Shown: in pieces, positions 1 to 5,460 of the stretch
Layout of the letters: each line of letters starts with the position of its first letter
How positions within the stretch are numbered: the stretch's first letter is position 1
Source: Clostridia bacterium
Lineage (GTDB): Bacteria; Bacillota; Clostridia; Christensenellales; Aristaeellaceae
Assembly (NCBI GenBank): GCA_030526935.1
Contig: JAUNBY010000051.1
Location: 270 to 12,327, forward strand
DNA: 12,058 nt
Direction of reading: 5' to 3'
The notes under the pieces: generated by a model
What the model was told of the DNA's origin: nothing
Database searches by the model: none
The model's input: the letters and a program-made list of their open reading frames with translations, nothing else
Translations under genes and position numbers: made by a program

Positions 1-474
1 GGAGGACGGACTCAGCGTCACTCCGGTTACCGTGGGCGCCTTTACGGTGAGCGTGAAATTGCACTTCTTGGAGGAACCACTGTATGTATACAACGTGTAA
101 ATAATCTTGACCTTACTCGCGCCTACGGCATATGCGTAAGGCTTGTTGCCGCTGAATGTGATCCTGGCCACGTTTTCGTTGGCGCTGGCGACCGTATAAT
201 AATATGCGTCGTTCACATTGCGATACTTGTAATATACGGTGTCGGGCAGGGCATACATATCGCCCTTCATTATCGTAGCCTTTTTCGGGGTTACCCATGT
301 ACTCAGTATCTTCTTAGCCTGCGCGTTTTTCTGCGACGCTATGAGGGCGGGATAATTCAGGAGCCTCTGAGTGCTTCCCGTATTAAGCGTCCTGGCAATG
401 GCTGGGGAGACTGGCGCCAATAAAAACAGCGCAACCAGCAACCATCCAATCCAACGTGTCTTTCTGTTTGTCAT
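1..474 (-). CDS. Secreted Ig-like (BIG2-type) repeat protein, partial (N-terminal 158 residues)
   Basis: The reading frame is open from an ATG at 474 to the window edge, so the C-terminal part is missing. The start is fixed by a strong AAAGGAGGGG ribosome site at 480-489, five bases upstream. Residues 1-28 form a signal peptide: charged TNRKTR, a hydrophobic stretch WLLVALFLLAP, then a likely cut after PAIA. Residues from about 60 on look like a bacterial Ig-like fold: a run of Tyr-rich beta strands (TVYYKYRN, YYYTVASANENVARI), then YAYAVGASKVKIIYTLY and the strand NFTLTVKAP. VTGVTLSPSS at the edge is the usual first strand of the next BIG2 repeat. Such proteins are exported surface or cell-wall proteins, often adhesive or carrying an enzyme domain further on. 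The family call is by eye and the function is unknown. It is transcribed alone from its own promoter with a long structured leader, and is separated from the upstream operon by a terminator. Confidence 0.75.
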   Translation of the reverse strand, partial: MTNRKTRWIGWLLVALFLLAPVSPAIARTLNTGSTQRLLNYPALIASQKNAQAKKILSTWVTPKKATIMKGDMYALPDTVYYKYRNVNDAYYYTVASANENVARITFSGNKPYAYAVGASKVKIIYTLYTYSGSSKKCNFTLTVKAPTVTGVTLSPSS

Positions 475-496
475 CCGATCCCCTCCTTTGTTATTT

Positions 497-610
497 GCCG
501 TATCAATCGGGACGGTTATATCGCATTGAGCAGAAAATTGCGATAAAACATGACTGCCGCACTCCCCGACTGGTAATGCGGCAGGCGACCCGCGATTGAT
601 GCCTTGCGGC
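497..610 (-). promoter_or_regulatory. Structured 5' leader of the Ig-like gene (predicted three-way junction RNA)
   Basis: In the transcript of the Ig-like gene three helices can be drawn by hand. An outer stem pairs 607-610, 594-600 and 589-591 with 497-500, 502-508 and 509-511 (CGGC/GCCG, GATTGAT/ATCAATC, CCC/GGG; 14 pairs with bulges). It encloses an 8-bp hairpin, CTGCCGCA/TGCGGCAG at 554-561 and 577-584 with a 15-nt loop. It also encloses a 7-bp hairpin, TATCGCA/TGCGATA at 519-525 and 539-545 with a 13-nt loop. The outer stem begins about ten bases after the predicted transcription start and ends about eight bases before the ribosome site, so its folding could control translation. It matches no riboswitch class I can recognise. 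Protein-binding dyads in DNA are an alternative explanation. Confidence 0.5.
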
Positions 611-627
611 TAACTGACAATATTTGT

Positions 628-656
628 ATTATATTAGATTGCCATGAATATGTCAA
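628..656 (-). promoter_or_regulatory. Consensus sigma-A promoter for the Ig-like gene
   Basis: On the minus strand, TTGACA (656-651) and TATAAT (633-628) are separated by exactly 17 bases, a perfect match to the housekeeping consensus. The predicted start is near 621, which gives a leader of about 147 nt before the ATG at 474. No other gene lies between it and the Ig-like gene. Confidence 0.85.
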
Positions 657-712
657 GTATAATTTATTGAAGAAGGTTGCAATATTCACGAAATATGTAA
701 ATATGAATGCCG

Positions 713-748
713 AAAAACAGCTAACCCCCGGATGATAAACACCGGGGG
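713..748 (-). terminator. Rho-independent terminator of the molybdopterin/cytochrome operon
   Basis: A 7-bp GC stem (CCCCCGG at 748-742, CCGGGGG at 731-725 read on the minus strand) with a 10-nt loop is followed by TTAGCTGTTTTT. It lies 75 bases past the stop of the last gene of the minus-strand operon. The other strand carries CTTTTGTT after the stem, so it could act in both directions, but no plus-strand gene enters from the left. It separates the operon from the Ig-like gene. Confidence 0.7.
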
Positions 749-822
749 CTTTTGTTACGCGCGTTTGGCATAGACCTGGCGCCTGCACAATGTCAAACGA
801 CCGCGATAGCTGACTGCGCCTG

Positions 823-1851
823 CTATACCACGTTAAACTCGATGCTCGAAGCCATCGGCGACACCTTGCCGTCGGCCGTCCTCGAGCGGACGTCGAGGCG
901 GTAGGCGCCGGGTTCGGCGGCTTCGTATGTGAAGTACCAATAGACCCATTTATTTGTGGAAACGTCCTGAGTCTCATATGAAGTCCAGGTATTTCCGCCG
1001 TCCATTGAGAATTCAACGGCGCTTATGGCCACGTCGAAATCGTCGGCATAGCCCTCGAAGGTTATCTGGCTTCCGGATTCGAACGTTGCGTCCTCGAAGC
1101 TGTTCATTATGCTGACCTTGGCGCGCTGATCCTGCGAGGGCTGGGCTACGTCGGTTTCCGGCTCGGCTGAAAACTCTATGTCCGTGACCTGGCGGGTGAA
1201 GTAGTTGGCGGCGGCTCCGGGCATCCAAAGCTGAACCGGGCCGCCGTTTTCGGGCTTCAGACCCTCGCCGCCGACCTTGTAGACGAGCATGGCGTTTTTC
1301 TCGATGGCCTTTTCTATCGAAAGCGATATGCCGTAGCCGTCGGATCCTTTGACGGTCACGGTCTTTATATCGTCCTCAAGTTCGGCCATTTCAACTATAT
1401 TGGCGAGGGGTATGCCCGTAACCTCGACGTTTACTATCGAGGGAGACATGGCGCAGGAGCACTTGAGAATGTCGGTCTTGCCCTGCTCAACCATTTCGGA
1501 CAGGGGTACGCGGAAAGCCTTTTGCAGTTTTCCGCCGACGTTGAGATAATAATCGACGAACTTATCCTCGTTATCCTCGAACACGAAGTCCGGGGCGGCG
1601 CAAGCGCCGGTCGCGGCGGTACCGAAGAGGCTGAACACGTTGTCCGACGGGGAAACGACGCTCTGATCGAAGCGGAAGGAGCCTTGAACGTTTTCGACCG
1701 CGTCATAGACTTTTTCCTCGGCGGGCGACACGGAATAGCCGCTCGTGTCGGCGGTCTGCGCCGCCTCGGCCGCGAGCACGGCAGGGTTAACGGCGTTTGA
1801 AATCGCCATAAGTCCCGCGGCTCCGGCAAGAATCCTTTTCATCTTAGCCAT
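823..1851 (-). CDS. Exported sulfite-oxidase-fold (molybdopterin-binding-type) protein without haem sites
   Basis: 342 residues. The ATG at 1851 has GGGAGG eight bases upstream. The N-terminus (MAKMKRILAGAAGL, Ala-rich to about residue 30) is a signal peptide. Its KR pair and weakly hydrophobic core could be a degenerate Tat signal, but no canonical RR motif is present. Residues about 100-230 resemble the oxidoreductase molybdopterin-binding (SUOX-fold) domain: NVGGKLQKAFRVPLSEM, a candidate cofactor-ligand Cys in KCSC (C131/C133, C133 fitting MsrP spacing best), TGIPLANIVEMA, GSDGYG and GPVQLWMPG. Residues about 245-342 are an Ig-like domain of the Mo-co dimerisation kind (TFEGYADDFDVAISAVEFSMDGGNTW). 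Its C-terminal half closely parallels the upstream gene, sharing WVYWYFTY and the AVE-S-D-G-TW pattern, so the two are paralogues. The gene starts 31 bases after the upstream stop and is surely co-transcribed. No CXXCH is present, so it probably relies on its partner for electrons. The substrate is unknown, and cofactor binding is inferred from fold only. Confidence 0.75.
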   Translation of the reverse strand: MAKMKRILAGAAGLMAISNAVNPAVLAAEAAQTADTSGYSVSPAEEKVYDAVENVQGSFRFDQSVVSPSDNVFSLFGTAATGACAAPDFVFEDNEDKFVDYYLNVGGKLQKAFRVPLSEMVEQGKTDILKCSCAMSPSIVNVEVTGIPLANIVEMAELEDDIKTVTVKGSDGYGISLSIEKAIEKNAMLVYKVGGEGLKPENGGPVQLWMPGAAANYFTRQVTDIEFSAEPETDVAQPSQDQRAKVSIMNSFEDATFESGSQITFEGYADDFDVAISAVEFSMDGGNTWTSYETQDVSTNKWVYWYFTYEAAEPGAYRLDVRSRTADGKVSPMASSIEFNVV

Positions 1852-1882
1852 AATTACATCCTCCCATCTATATGACGATTTC

Positions 1883-3409
1883 TCACTTGGCGTTGAACAT
1901 AATCTGCTCGGGCTCGGTAGTGACGAGGCCGTCCTCGGTTATCGCGCGAACGGACAAAACGTAGGCCCCGGTGTTCTCGGGCGTATAGGTGAAGTACCAG
2001 TATACCCAGGACTTGCGGTCGGTTCCCTCGGTGTCGAAGCGCGTCCAGGTTTTGCCAAGGTCGAGCGAGTATTCTACGGCGACTATGCGCTTGTCATAGG
2101 CATCGGCGTAGCCCTCGAACGTCCAGGCTTCTCCGGCGGGGATTATCTGACCCTCGGCGAAATGGAATATGCCCACGGCGGGCTTGTTTATATAGCGTCC
2201 CGAGCCGTCCTCGTACTTCCAGCCGTCGAATATCTTGACCTCGTTTTCGGGGACGGAAATGACCCGCAGTTCGACCACGTTTCTTATGCAGGATGCGGCG
2301 GAACCGGCTCCGTTCCACGTGGCGACGGGATAGCCGCTCGACCATGGGATGCGTTCGCCGTTGAGCTCGTAGGCGAGTATGGCGTCGTCCTTCGCGAGTT
2401 CTGACAGGAGTATGCCGCGGTTCCATCCGTCCGAGGCGTAGCTCATCACGGCGGTCGCGCCCTCCTTGACGCCCGCGTATTCGAGAAGCTGGGTTATAGA
2501 GAAGCCGCCCACGTCGCAGGTGGCGATCCACGCGCCGCCGTTGGGGTTCATAACGCAGTGGTCGGTCATGATCTCGTTCACCTTGGGGAATACTTCGATC
2601 ATTTCCTTAAGCGTCATGGTGAAGGGGTTCTCCACGTCTCCGTCCACGGTTATCTCCCAATTGTCGAACAGGTCGGGGTCGAGGGGCAAATCGGCGATGG
2701 ACGCGGCGGCCATGGAGTTCGTCGTCTGTCCGCTCATCCAGTTGCCCGCGAATATGAGGTCGGTCAACTTGTCCTGAGTGAAGGAAAATTCTCCCTCGAC
2801 GTCCGCCAGGAAGGTTATGCCCTGCAAAACGTCGTACTTGGCCTCCTCCCAGAGCATAAGCCCGTTTCCGTCGCCGGTGGCGTTGTGGCAGGTCATGCAG
2901 CTTCCGCCCATGGCGTCGAAGGTATCGCTCATATGTATGCCGTGTATAAGGGTTCCGAAGTCGTAGGTGGTGTACAGATAGCCGTTGCCGTCGTTGTGGC
3001 AGATCATGCAGTCCTGCACTTCCATGTCGATTCCGTAGGTGTTTGAAAAGTCGAGGTGCTCGTAATTCATGTTGTCGAGCAGCGATACGAGGTCTGCGTG
3101 ACAGGCGGCGCAACCGCGCTCGTCGGCTTTGAGGTAGTAGGTGTTGTAGGAATTGTAATCGCCGGGGCGATGCCAGTAGCCGCCCACGTCGTCGGGCGTG
3201 CGCTGCACCTGAACGCCGTTGGCGAGGGTTACGACCTTGGGCTTGTTGGATTCGCTCTTTTCCTCGGCCGACTCGTATATTTCGCCAACCATCGTCTCTC
3301 CGGGATAGCTCTCGTCCGGCTGAGCGTCTGCGAGACAGGGCAAGGCGGCGAATACGAGAAAAAGCGTCAGTGAAAAGATCATTAGCTTCGCGGCATGTTT
3401 CATGACCAT
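1883..3409 (-). CDS. Exported tri-haem cytochrome c fused to a sulfite-oxidase-fold molybdopterin domain
   Basis: 508 residues. The ATG at 3409 follows AAAGGGGG; an in-frame ATG at 3403 is an alternative. Residues 1-29 are a strongly hydrophobic Sec-type signal (LMIFSLTLFLVFAALPCLADA) with no twin arginine. Three haem c sites follow: CAACH (100-104), CMICH (134-138) and CMTCH (171-175). H118, H156 and H159 are possible distal ligands. From about 250, WEITVDGDVENPFTMTLKEM opens a SUOX-fold molybdopterin domain with the likely ligand Cys at 285 (TDHCVMNPNGG), then GGFSITQLLEYAGV, YASDGW, DDAILAYELNGERIP and CIRNVVELRV. Residues about 415-508 are the C-terminal Ig-like domain (FEGYADAYDKRIVAVEYSLDLGKTW, WVYWYFTY). 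In known families this pairing would pass electrons between the molybdenum centre and haems outside the cytoplasmic membrane. It is the first gene of the operon with the haem-less paralogue. Substrate and direction of electron flow are unknown. Confidence 0.85.
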   Translation of the reverse strand: MVMKHAAKLMIFSLTLFLVFAALPCLADAQPDESYPGETMVGEIYESAEEKSESNKPKVVTLANGVQVQRTPDDVGGYWHRPGDYNSYNTYYLKADERGCAACHADLVSLLDNMNYEHLDFSNTYGIDMEVQDCMICHNDGNGYLYTTYDFGTLIHGIHMSDTFDAMGGSCMTCHNATGDGNGLMLWEEAKYDVLQGITFLADVEGEFSFTQDKLTDLIFAGNWMSGQTTNSMAAASIADLPLDPDLFDNWEITVDGDVENPFTMTLKEMIEVFPKVNEIMTDHCVMNPNGGAWIATCDVGGFSITQLLEYAGVKEGATAVMSYASDGWNRGILLSELAKDDAILAYELNGERIPWSSGYPVATWNGAGSAASCIRNVVELRVISVPENEVKIFDGWKYEDGSGRYINKPAVGIFHFAEGQIIPAGEAWTFEGYADAYDKRIVAVEYSLDLGKTWTRFDTEGTDRKSWVYWYFTYTPENTGAYVLSVRAITEDGLVTTEPEQIMFNAK

Positions 3410-3449
3410 ATGTTCCCCCTTTTTACTTATATAAAGGACTCCATGTTTA

Positions 3450-3455
3450 ATTATA
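3450..3455 (-). promoter_or_regulatory. Possible -10 element for the cytochrome/molybdopterin operon
   Basis: TATAAT reads on the minus strand at 3455-3450, about 41 bases before the ATG at 3409. No recognisable -35 hexamer lies 16-19 bases upstream, because that space is occupied by the terminator stem of the regulator gene. If real, the promoter is weak or activator-dependent. Confidence 0.3.
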
Positions 3456-3463
3456 AATCGCCG

Positions 3464-3501
3464 CGAAAAAAAGCGCTATGCCGTAATCGACAATAGCGCT
3501 T
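3464..3501 (-). terminator. Rho-independent terminator of the MerR-family regulator gene
   Basis: A perfect 9-bp stem, AAGCGCTAT (3501-3493 on the minus strand) and ATAGCGCTT (3479-3471), has a 13-nt loop and runs into seven T residues. It begins 28 bases after the stop of the MerR-family gene, so that gene and the cytochrome operon are separate transcription units. ATTTTT on the plus side suggests weaker activity in the other direction. Confidence 0.85.
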
Positions 3502-3528
3502 ATCATTTTTAACATATAGTCAGCGCCG

Positions 3529-4425
3529 TTATGTGGACTTGTAACAGGGGGAGGATTGCGGATTCTCCACATTAACCGGAAGGCGTAGCCTCAGCATCAT
3601 GTCGCGTCCGCTGTATAAAAAAGCGGGGGTGTCGGCGATTATTTCACAGTAATAATCGTCGCGCACAGCATAGCCGTTGGCGTCGGCTATGTCCATAAGC
3701 ATGCTGAGATGCTTGTATTCCATGTGATTTCCTTCGTCGTCGAAGGTTCTGTCTATGGTGAGGGTAAGGCAGTAGCCCTCCTCCCAGAATGACTCGCGCC
3801 CCTCGACGGCATACGGGCAAAACACGAATCCTCCGGTGCATAGAAAATCGCGCCCGGCGAGCGATTCCTTAGAACATATGCAGCCGACGTTTCGAAAAAG
3901 CGGAGCGGGGAAGCCCTCGTCGAGGAGTTGCCTTTTTATATCGCGCAGGCTTTTTTCCCAGTTGGACAATTGAGGATCCTGCGACCGGCGCCGCTGTACC
4001 TGATAGGGCTTTACGGGAAAGCGCAGTATGCGCCTTTTGGGCAGATACTCAAGCGTCACCTCGCAAAAACGTTTGCCGCTCATGAAAAGTTCGCACGTAT
4101 CGGACAATTCCCTTGCCGTAGCCAGGGAGAATTCGAGCGCCTTTATCGAGCGCTGAAGCTTTCCGGTCTGCTGAACTATAAGCCTGTGCATGTAGGAAAC
4201 GTCGCGCCTGTCGATTATCTGCTTTATCTGCGCGAGCGACAACCCGACGTGCTTCAACTGCTGTATCATGTCGAGCGTCGAGCACTGACTGAGCGTATAA
4301 TACCTGTATCCCGTATCGGGATCCACGTGTTCCGGAACGAGAAGCCCCATGCGGTGGTATATGACCAGCGTCTTCTTCGTGACGCGATTCATTTGCGCCA
4401 TCTGCCCTATGGTGTACGCATCCAT
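3529..4425 (-). CDS. MerR-family transcriptional regulator with a BltR/BmrR-like effector domain
   Basis: 298 residues. The ATG at 4425 has GGGAGG six bases upstream. Residues 1-72 are the winged-helix MerR DNA-binding domain: YTIGQMAQMNRVTKKTLVIYHRMGLLVPEHVDPDTGYRYY as a continuous match to the family, then QCSTLDMIQQLKHVGLSLAQIKQII. Residues about 73-115 form the linking dimerisation helix. Residues about 120-285 (FCEVTLEYLPKRRIL to MMLRLRLPV) have the shape of the GyrI-like ligand-binding domain of BmrR/BltR relatives, which sense hydrophobic or cationic drugs or small metabolites and activate promoters with long spacers. It lies 57 bases after the GntR-family gene on the same strand and may be read from the same message. 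It is followed by its own terminator and then the cytochrome operon, a plausible but unproven target. The Cys residues of the effector domain (181, 183, 196, 203) are numerous but form no known metal motif. Confidence 0.85.
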   Translation of the reverse strand: MDAYTIGQMAQMNRVTKKTLVIYHRMGLLVPEHVDPDTGYRYYTLSQCSTLDMIQQLKHVGLSLAQIKQIIDRRDVSYMHRLIVQQTGKLQRSIKALEFSLATARELSDTCELFMSGKRFCEVTLEYLPKRRILRFPVKPYQVQRRRSQDPQLSNWEKSLRDIKRQLLDEGFPAPLFRNVGCICSKESLAGRDFLCTGGFVFCPYAVEGRESFWEEGYCLTLTIDRTFDDEGNHMEYKHLSMLMDIADANGYAVRDDYYCEIIADTPAFLYSGRDMMLRLRLPVNVENPQSSPCYKST

Positions 4426-4482
4426 GTAACGCCTCCCTTACAAATAGCGTTATTCTCATTATGACCTTCGCGCGTTACCGCG

Positions 4483-5205
4483 TCAGTCGAGGTTTATCCT
4501 GTCGTAGAAATAGCCGTGCTCGACTATCTCGTCTATATTATCGATGCTTCCGCCGCAGATTATATCGTATAAAGCCTTGTGCGCGTCGATAAAGGCCTGA
4601 CCCTCGCCTTTTTCGAGCATGTTTTTGACGGTCTGATAGCGTATCTCATGCGTCAAAAGCCTCGTCAGCTCGTTTATCTTGTCGATCATTGGGTTGTCGC
4701 CCATCATCGAAATCGCGTGATGGAAGGCGTCGTCGGCGTCGAACATCCATTGTACGTCGATGGGGTCGCTGAAAGCGGCGGAGATTATGTCCTGATATTT
4801 CTGGTACAGAATTTCCCTGCCCTGAGGCGTGCATTTGCGCCGGGCAAGCTTTACCGCGCCCACCTCCGTCATCAGGCGCAGTTCCTTGAGGCTTTCGGAC
4901 GTGTCGTCGTCGGAAAGTATGATTCGGTATATCACGGGATCTACCATCCGCGACGAGAAACCCTTGCACACAAACGTGCCTTCAGGACGGCGTATCTCCA
5001 ACACGCCGTAATAGACCAATACCTTTATCGCCTCGCGTATGGACAATCGCCCTACTCCAAGAGAACTTGACAGCTCCATCTCGGTGGGTATTCTGTCGCC
5101 GGGTTTCAACTGCCTTTTTATGATGGCTTTTGTTATGGAATCTATAACCTGTTGAACAATAGACGAATTATTTATTTTTTGAAAGTACTCATTATCGCGC
5201 TGCAT
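4483..5205 (-). CDS. GntR-family transcriptional regulator, FadR/FCD subfamily
   Basis: 240 residues from the ATG at 5205, which follows AAAGGGAAGTG. An in-frame TTG at 5268 is longer by 21 residues but falls within the -35 box, so it is rejected. Residues about 10-80 are the GntR winged helix (IVQQVIDSITKAIIKRQLKPGDRIPTEMELSSSLGVGRLSIREAIKVLVYYGVLEIRRPEGTFV, read as one block). Residues about 105-235 are the all-helical FCD ligand domain. Its usual metal site is visible: D159 and H162 in DDAFHHAI, H209 in DAHKALYDII and H230 in VEHGYF. FCD regulators usually bind organic acids or sugar acids and repress neighbouring catabolic operons. This gene is divergent from the split transketolase operon, and shared inverted repeats in between support control of that operon and of itself. 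Confidence 0.9.
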   Translation of the reverse strand: MQRDNEYFQKINNSSIVQQVIDSITKAIIKRQLKPGDRIPTEMELSSSLGVGRLSIREAIKVLVYYGVLEIRRPEGTFVCKGFSSRMVDPVIYRIILSDDDTSESLKELRLMTEVGAVKLARRKCTPQGREILYQKYQDIISAAFSDPIDVQWMFDADDAFHHAISMMGDNPMIDKINELTRLLTHEIRYQTVKNMLEKGEGQAFIDAHKALYDIICGGSIDNIDEIVEHGYFYDRINLD

Positions 5206-5239
5206 ACAATCACTTCCCTTTATCCGATATACGTCATAT

Positions 5240-5268
5240 ATTGTACATGATTGACAAAAAATTGGCAA
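5240..5268 (-). promoter_or_regulatory. Promoter of the GntR-family regulator gene
   Basis: On the minus strand, TTGCCA (5268-5263) and TACAAT (5245-5240) are 17 bases apart, each one base from consensus. The expected transcription start is near 5233, 28 bases before the ATG at 5205. This placement rules out the longer TTG-initiated reading frame. Confidence 0.75.
5244..5253. promoter_or_regulatory. Candidate GntR operator at its own promoter
   Basis: TACATGATTG, whose reverse complement CAATCATGTA recurs at 5398-5407 in the transketolase leader. This copy overlaps the -10 box of the regulator gene, a typical position for autorepression. Assignment to this regulator is by position only. Confidence 0.4.
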
Positions 5269-5308
5269 GGTTAGTATGTTTATATGTTGTTAAATCGCAA
5301 AAAGGCTA

Positions 5309-5337
5309 TTGACATTCCATGATCAGTTGAATATACT
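5309..5337 (+). promoter_or_regulatory. Promoter of the split-transketolase operon
   Basis: TTGACA (5309-5314) and TATACT (5332-5337) are separated by 17 bases. The start would be near 5344, giving a leader of about 117 nt. The spacer itself carries an imperfect inverted repeat, ATTC-TGATCA-GAAT within 5314-5332, well placed for a repressor to block polymerase. Confidence 0.8.
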
Positions 5338-5341
5338 TATA

Positions 5342-5413
5342 ACATCATACGTTGTAAGTCATTTTGTCATATAGTCAATCGGTTTAGTTGGCAAATACAA
5401 TCATGTATGATGT
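5342..5413 (+). repeat. Inverted repeat in the transketolase operon leader (operator pair or RNA stem)
   Basis: ACATCATAC (5342-5350) is the exact reverse complement of GTATGATGT (5405-5413). The adjoining TTGTA (5352-5356) is the reverse complement of TACAA (5396-5400). In RNA this would form a 14-bp interrupted stem starting at the predicted transcript end, around a 39-nt loop. In DNA it could be two operator copies. The right arm contains ATCAT-GT-ATGAT (5400-5411), itself a dyad. Confidence 0.5.
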
Positions 5414-5430
5414 GAAATAAATTTCAAAAA

Positions 5431-5450
5431 CTTTTCTCAACGGTGAAAGG
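5431..5450 (+). promoter_or_regulatory. Small hairpin overlapping the transketolase ribosome binding site
   Basis: CTTTTC (5431-5436) can pair with GAAAGG (5445-5450, one G-U pair) across an 8-nt loop. The right arm is part of the AAAGGGG ribosome site (5446-5452) that serves the ATG at 5461. It could dampen translation, but six pairs, four of them A-U or G-U, are weak. Confidence 0.35.
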
Positions 5451-5460
5451 GGCGTCGCTC

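Noticed and set aside
516..1016. 166-codon open frame on the minus strand across the terminator and the end of the molybdopterin gene
   Set aside because: It overlaps a well-supported gene in another frame, the terminator, the consensus promoter and the structured leader, and has Ser/Arg/Pro-rich low-information sequence.
1745..2404. 219-codon open frame on the plus strand opposite the molybdopterin genes
   Set aside because: It spans the junction of two real minus-strand genes and has no recognisable domain.
5206..5268. Longer GntR-family protein starting at TTG 5268
   Set aside because: The TTG lies inside the -35 box of the gene's own promoter and upstream of the predicted transcript start. 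The ATG at 5205 has a ribosome site.
5443..5460. GTG start six codons upstream for the transketolase N-subunit
   Set aside because: No ribosome site precedes it. AAAGGGG lies within these codons and is ideally spaced for the ATG at 5461.
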